The translations under genes and the position numbers were made by a program. 64,000 nucleotides of DNA. It comes from Alphaproteobacteria bacterium. GTDB taxonomy: Bacteria; Pseudomonadota; Alphaproteobacteria; Rhizobiales; Rhizobiaceae. The notes beneath the pieces were generated by a model. It was not told the DNA's origin. It saw nothing but the letters and a program-made list of their open reading frames with translations, and made no database searches. Where the stretch lies: positions 54,046-118,045 of the forward strand of contig JAJRQF010000088.1 of assembly GCA_024280375.1 (NCBI GenBank), read 5' to 3'. Shown piece by piece: positions 62,691 to 64,000 of this stretch. Positions within the stretch are counted from its first letter, which is position 1, and each line of letters opens with the position of its first letter.

Positions 62691-64000
62691 AAATTATCAC
62701 GCGCCGTCAGGCTGAACGAATGATCCTGATCATCTGTTGCGCCAAACCAGCGAAGTTTTTCGCGCAGGGTCACGACCGAACCGATGATGATCATCGACGG
62801 GCCTTCAAATTTAGCTTCCTGCACTTTTTTAGCAAGATCAGAGATTGTGCCGCAAACAATGCGCTGGTCCGGCCTTGTGCCCTTGTCGATCACGGCGGCA
62901 GGAGTGTCAGGATCAGCGCCGCGTTTTGCGAGTTGTTCCATCAACATGCCGAGGCTGGAAAGCCCCATATAAACCACAACCGTTTGGGTTGGCTTCATAA
63001 AACATTCCCAGTCAAGCTCCAAAACGCCATTCTTGCCGTGGGCGGTAACGAATACGCAGGATTGGGCGTGGTCGCGGTGGGTGAGGGGAATGCCGGAATA
63101 GGTGGAGCAACCGGATGCGGCGGTAATGCCCGGCACCACCTGAAATGGAATGCCGTTTTCTGCCAGAAGGTCCATTTCTTCGCCGCCACGGCCGAAAATA
63201 AACGGATCACCACCCTTGAGGCGCAAAACATTTTTGCCCTGCTTGGCCAGATCAACCAGCAATTGGGAAATGTCTTCCTGCAACATTGTGTGTTGATTGG
63301 GCATTTTACCCACATAAATGCGCTCGGCATCGCGGCGCACGAAACTCATAATATCGTCGCCAATCAAGCGGTCATAGACCACCACATCGGCGCGCTGCAT
63401 CAAGCGGAGTGCGCGGAAGGTGAGGAGGTCCGGGTCGCCCGGTCCGGCACCGACCAGAAATACTGCGCCATTTTTGGCGATTTCTTTTTCATTGGCCGCG
63501 TCATCGAGTTCAGCCAGTAATTTTTCGGCAGCCTTGTCCTCATCGCCCGACATAAAGAGATCGCCGACAGAGCCATCAATAACCTGCTCCCAGAAATTAC
63601 GGCGGCTTTCGGGCTTCTTCAGATGCTTCATAACCGTATCGCGAAACCCGCCGGCGAATTTGGCCAACCGGCCATAGGTTGCAGGCAACATGCTTTCGAT
63701 ACGGGCTCGCAAAATACGCGCAAGAATGGGTGCGTTGCCACTGGATGAAATTGCCACCACCAGCGGTGAACGGTCGATCACCGAAGGGGTGATGAAATCG
63801 CAATATTCGGTAACGTCTGCCACATTGGCCAAAACGCCATTGGCCTTGGCCATATGGTATAGCTGTGCATTCTCATCCTGGTTTTCACTGGCACCGTAAG
63901 CAATGAGTGCGCCTTCCATATCGGCAGCGGTGGCGCGCCTTTTATGGTGGGTGAGGTTTGGATGCTGCAAATGATTGTGGAATTCACCACCTGGATTATC
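62687..64000 (-). CDS. cysG: Siroheme synthase CysG, 5' end cut by window edge
   Basis: The frame is open to the right window edge; the visible part starts inside the N-terminal Met8-type dehydrogenase/ferrochelatase region (ATAADMEGALIAYGASEN ... VADVTEYCDFITPSVIDRSPLVVAISSSGNAPILARILR). From visible residue about 165 it has the uroporphyrinogen-III C-methyltransferase domain: VFLVGAGPGDPDLLTFRAL, VVYDRLI, RLKGGDPFIFGRGGEE and VPGITAASG. It makes precorrin-2 and siroheme, so it feeds both sulfite reductase and the cobalamin genes at the other end of the window. It is coupled to the amine oxidase gene downstream. Confidence 0.95.
   Translation of the reverse strand, partial: DNPGGEFHNHLQHPNLTHHKRRATAADMEGALIAYGASENQDENAQLYHMAKANGVLANVADVTEYCDFITPSVIDRSPLVVAISSSGNAPILARILRARIESMLPATYGRLAKFAGGFRDTVMKHLKKPESRRNFWEQVIDGSVGDLFMSGDEDKAAEKLLAELDDAANEKEIAKNGAVFLVGAGPGDPDLLTFRALRLMQRADVVVYDRLIGDDIMSFVRRDAERIYVGKMPNQHTMLQEDISQLLVDLAKQGKNVLRLKGGDPFIFGRGGEEMDLLAENGIPFQVVPGITAASGCSTYSGIPLTHRDHAQSCVFVTAHGKNGVLELDWECFMKPTQTVVVYMGLSSLGMLMEQLAKRGADPDTPAAVIDKGTRPDQRIVCGTISDLAKKVQEAKFEGPSMIIIGSVVTLREKLRWFGATDDQDHSFSLTARDNL

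Noticed and set aside
1..64000. CRISPR arrays, insertion sequences or prophage
   Set aside because: No regularly spaced repeats, transposase or phage structural genes were seen on either strand.

Overview
The window reads as a chromosomal segment of an alphaproteobacterium, most likely a Hyphomicrobiales (Rhizobiales) member of moderate GC. Support comes from the cobW-cobN-cobO order with cobaltochelatase-type B12 genes, the tolC - PopZ-like (DUF2497) - valS order, a FCD-type GntR regulator heading a peptide ABC operon, and a C-terminal helix-hairpin-helix domain of the kind attached to rhizobial NuoE and ribosomal protein L21. No phage, insertion sequence or CRISPR array was seen, and coding density is high throughout.

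Layout. (1) 1-13.2 kb: a plus-strand cobalamin cluster, cobW (cut by the window edge), cobN, cobO, two TerB-like genes, a small His-containing membrane protein, cbiX, cobH, cobL, cobI, a cbiG-cobJ fusion and cobM. Several junctions overlap by a few bases. (2) 13.3-14.6 kb: beta-carbonic anhydrase and an HD-domain protein. (3) 14.6-24 kb, minus strand: GntR regulator, M20 peptidase, peptide-binding protein, two permeases, a fused two-domain ATPase and finally an unusual alpha/beta-hydrolase fusion protein. A perfect 16-bp palindrome sits just upstream of the regulator. (4) 24-30 kb: a long coiled-coil protein with its own terminator, a DsbA-fold isomerase, two small c-type cytochromes, a PQQ-type sugar dehydrogenase, a DJ-1/PfpI protein and a LysE exporter. 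(5) 30.2-33.5 kb: a cyanide-insensitive cytochrome bd oxidase operon, including a 33-codon third gene, and an L,D-transpeptidase. (6) 33.7-37 kb: an omega-aminotransferase divergent from a MocR-type regulator, and a small secreted protein. (7) 37-47 kb: a HerA-like ATPase, an MFS/quinone-oxidoreductase/hydratase operon, betB, an OmpA-type lipoprotein, a peroxiredoxin-like protein, a diheme cytochrome and an outer-membrane barrel. (8) 47-55.5 kb: tRNA-Asn, tRNA-Cys, pcm, tolC, a PopZ-like gene, a PEBP-like gene and valS. (9) 55.5-64 kb: an NmrA-like protein divergent from a LysR regulator, a hybrid histidine kinase with two receiver domains, PPK2, a small membrane protein, an amine oxidase and cysG (cut by the window edge).

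How they fit together. The cob genes cover much of corrin-ring methylation plus cobalt insertion and adenosylation. CysG at the other end makes precorrin-2, the shared precursor of siroheme and B12. The cluster mixes a late cobalt chelatase subunit (CobN) with an early one (CbiX), and carries a CbiG domain fused to CobJ. CobG/CobZ, CobK, CobS and CobT are not in the window. The peptide ABC block looks like a substrate-induced uptake and hydrolysis operon under its own GntR regulator. The most unusual object is the 671-residue hydrolase, linker and helix-hairpin-helix protein at 14567-16582.
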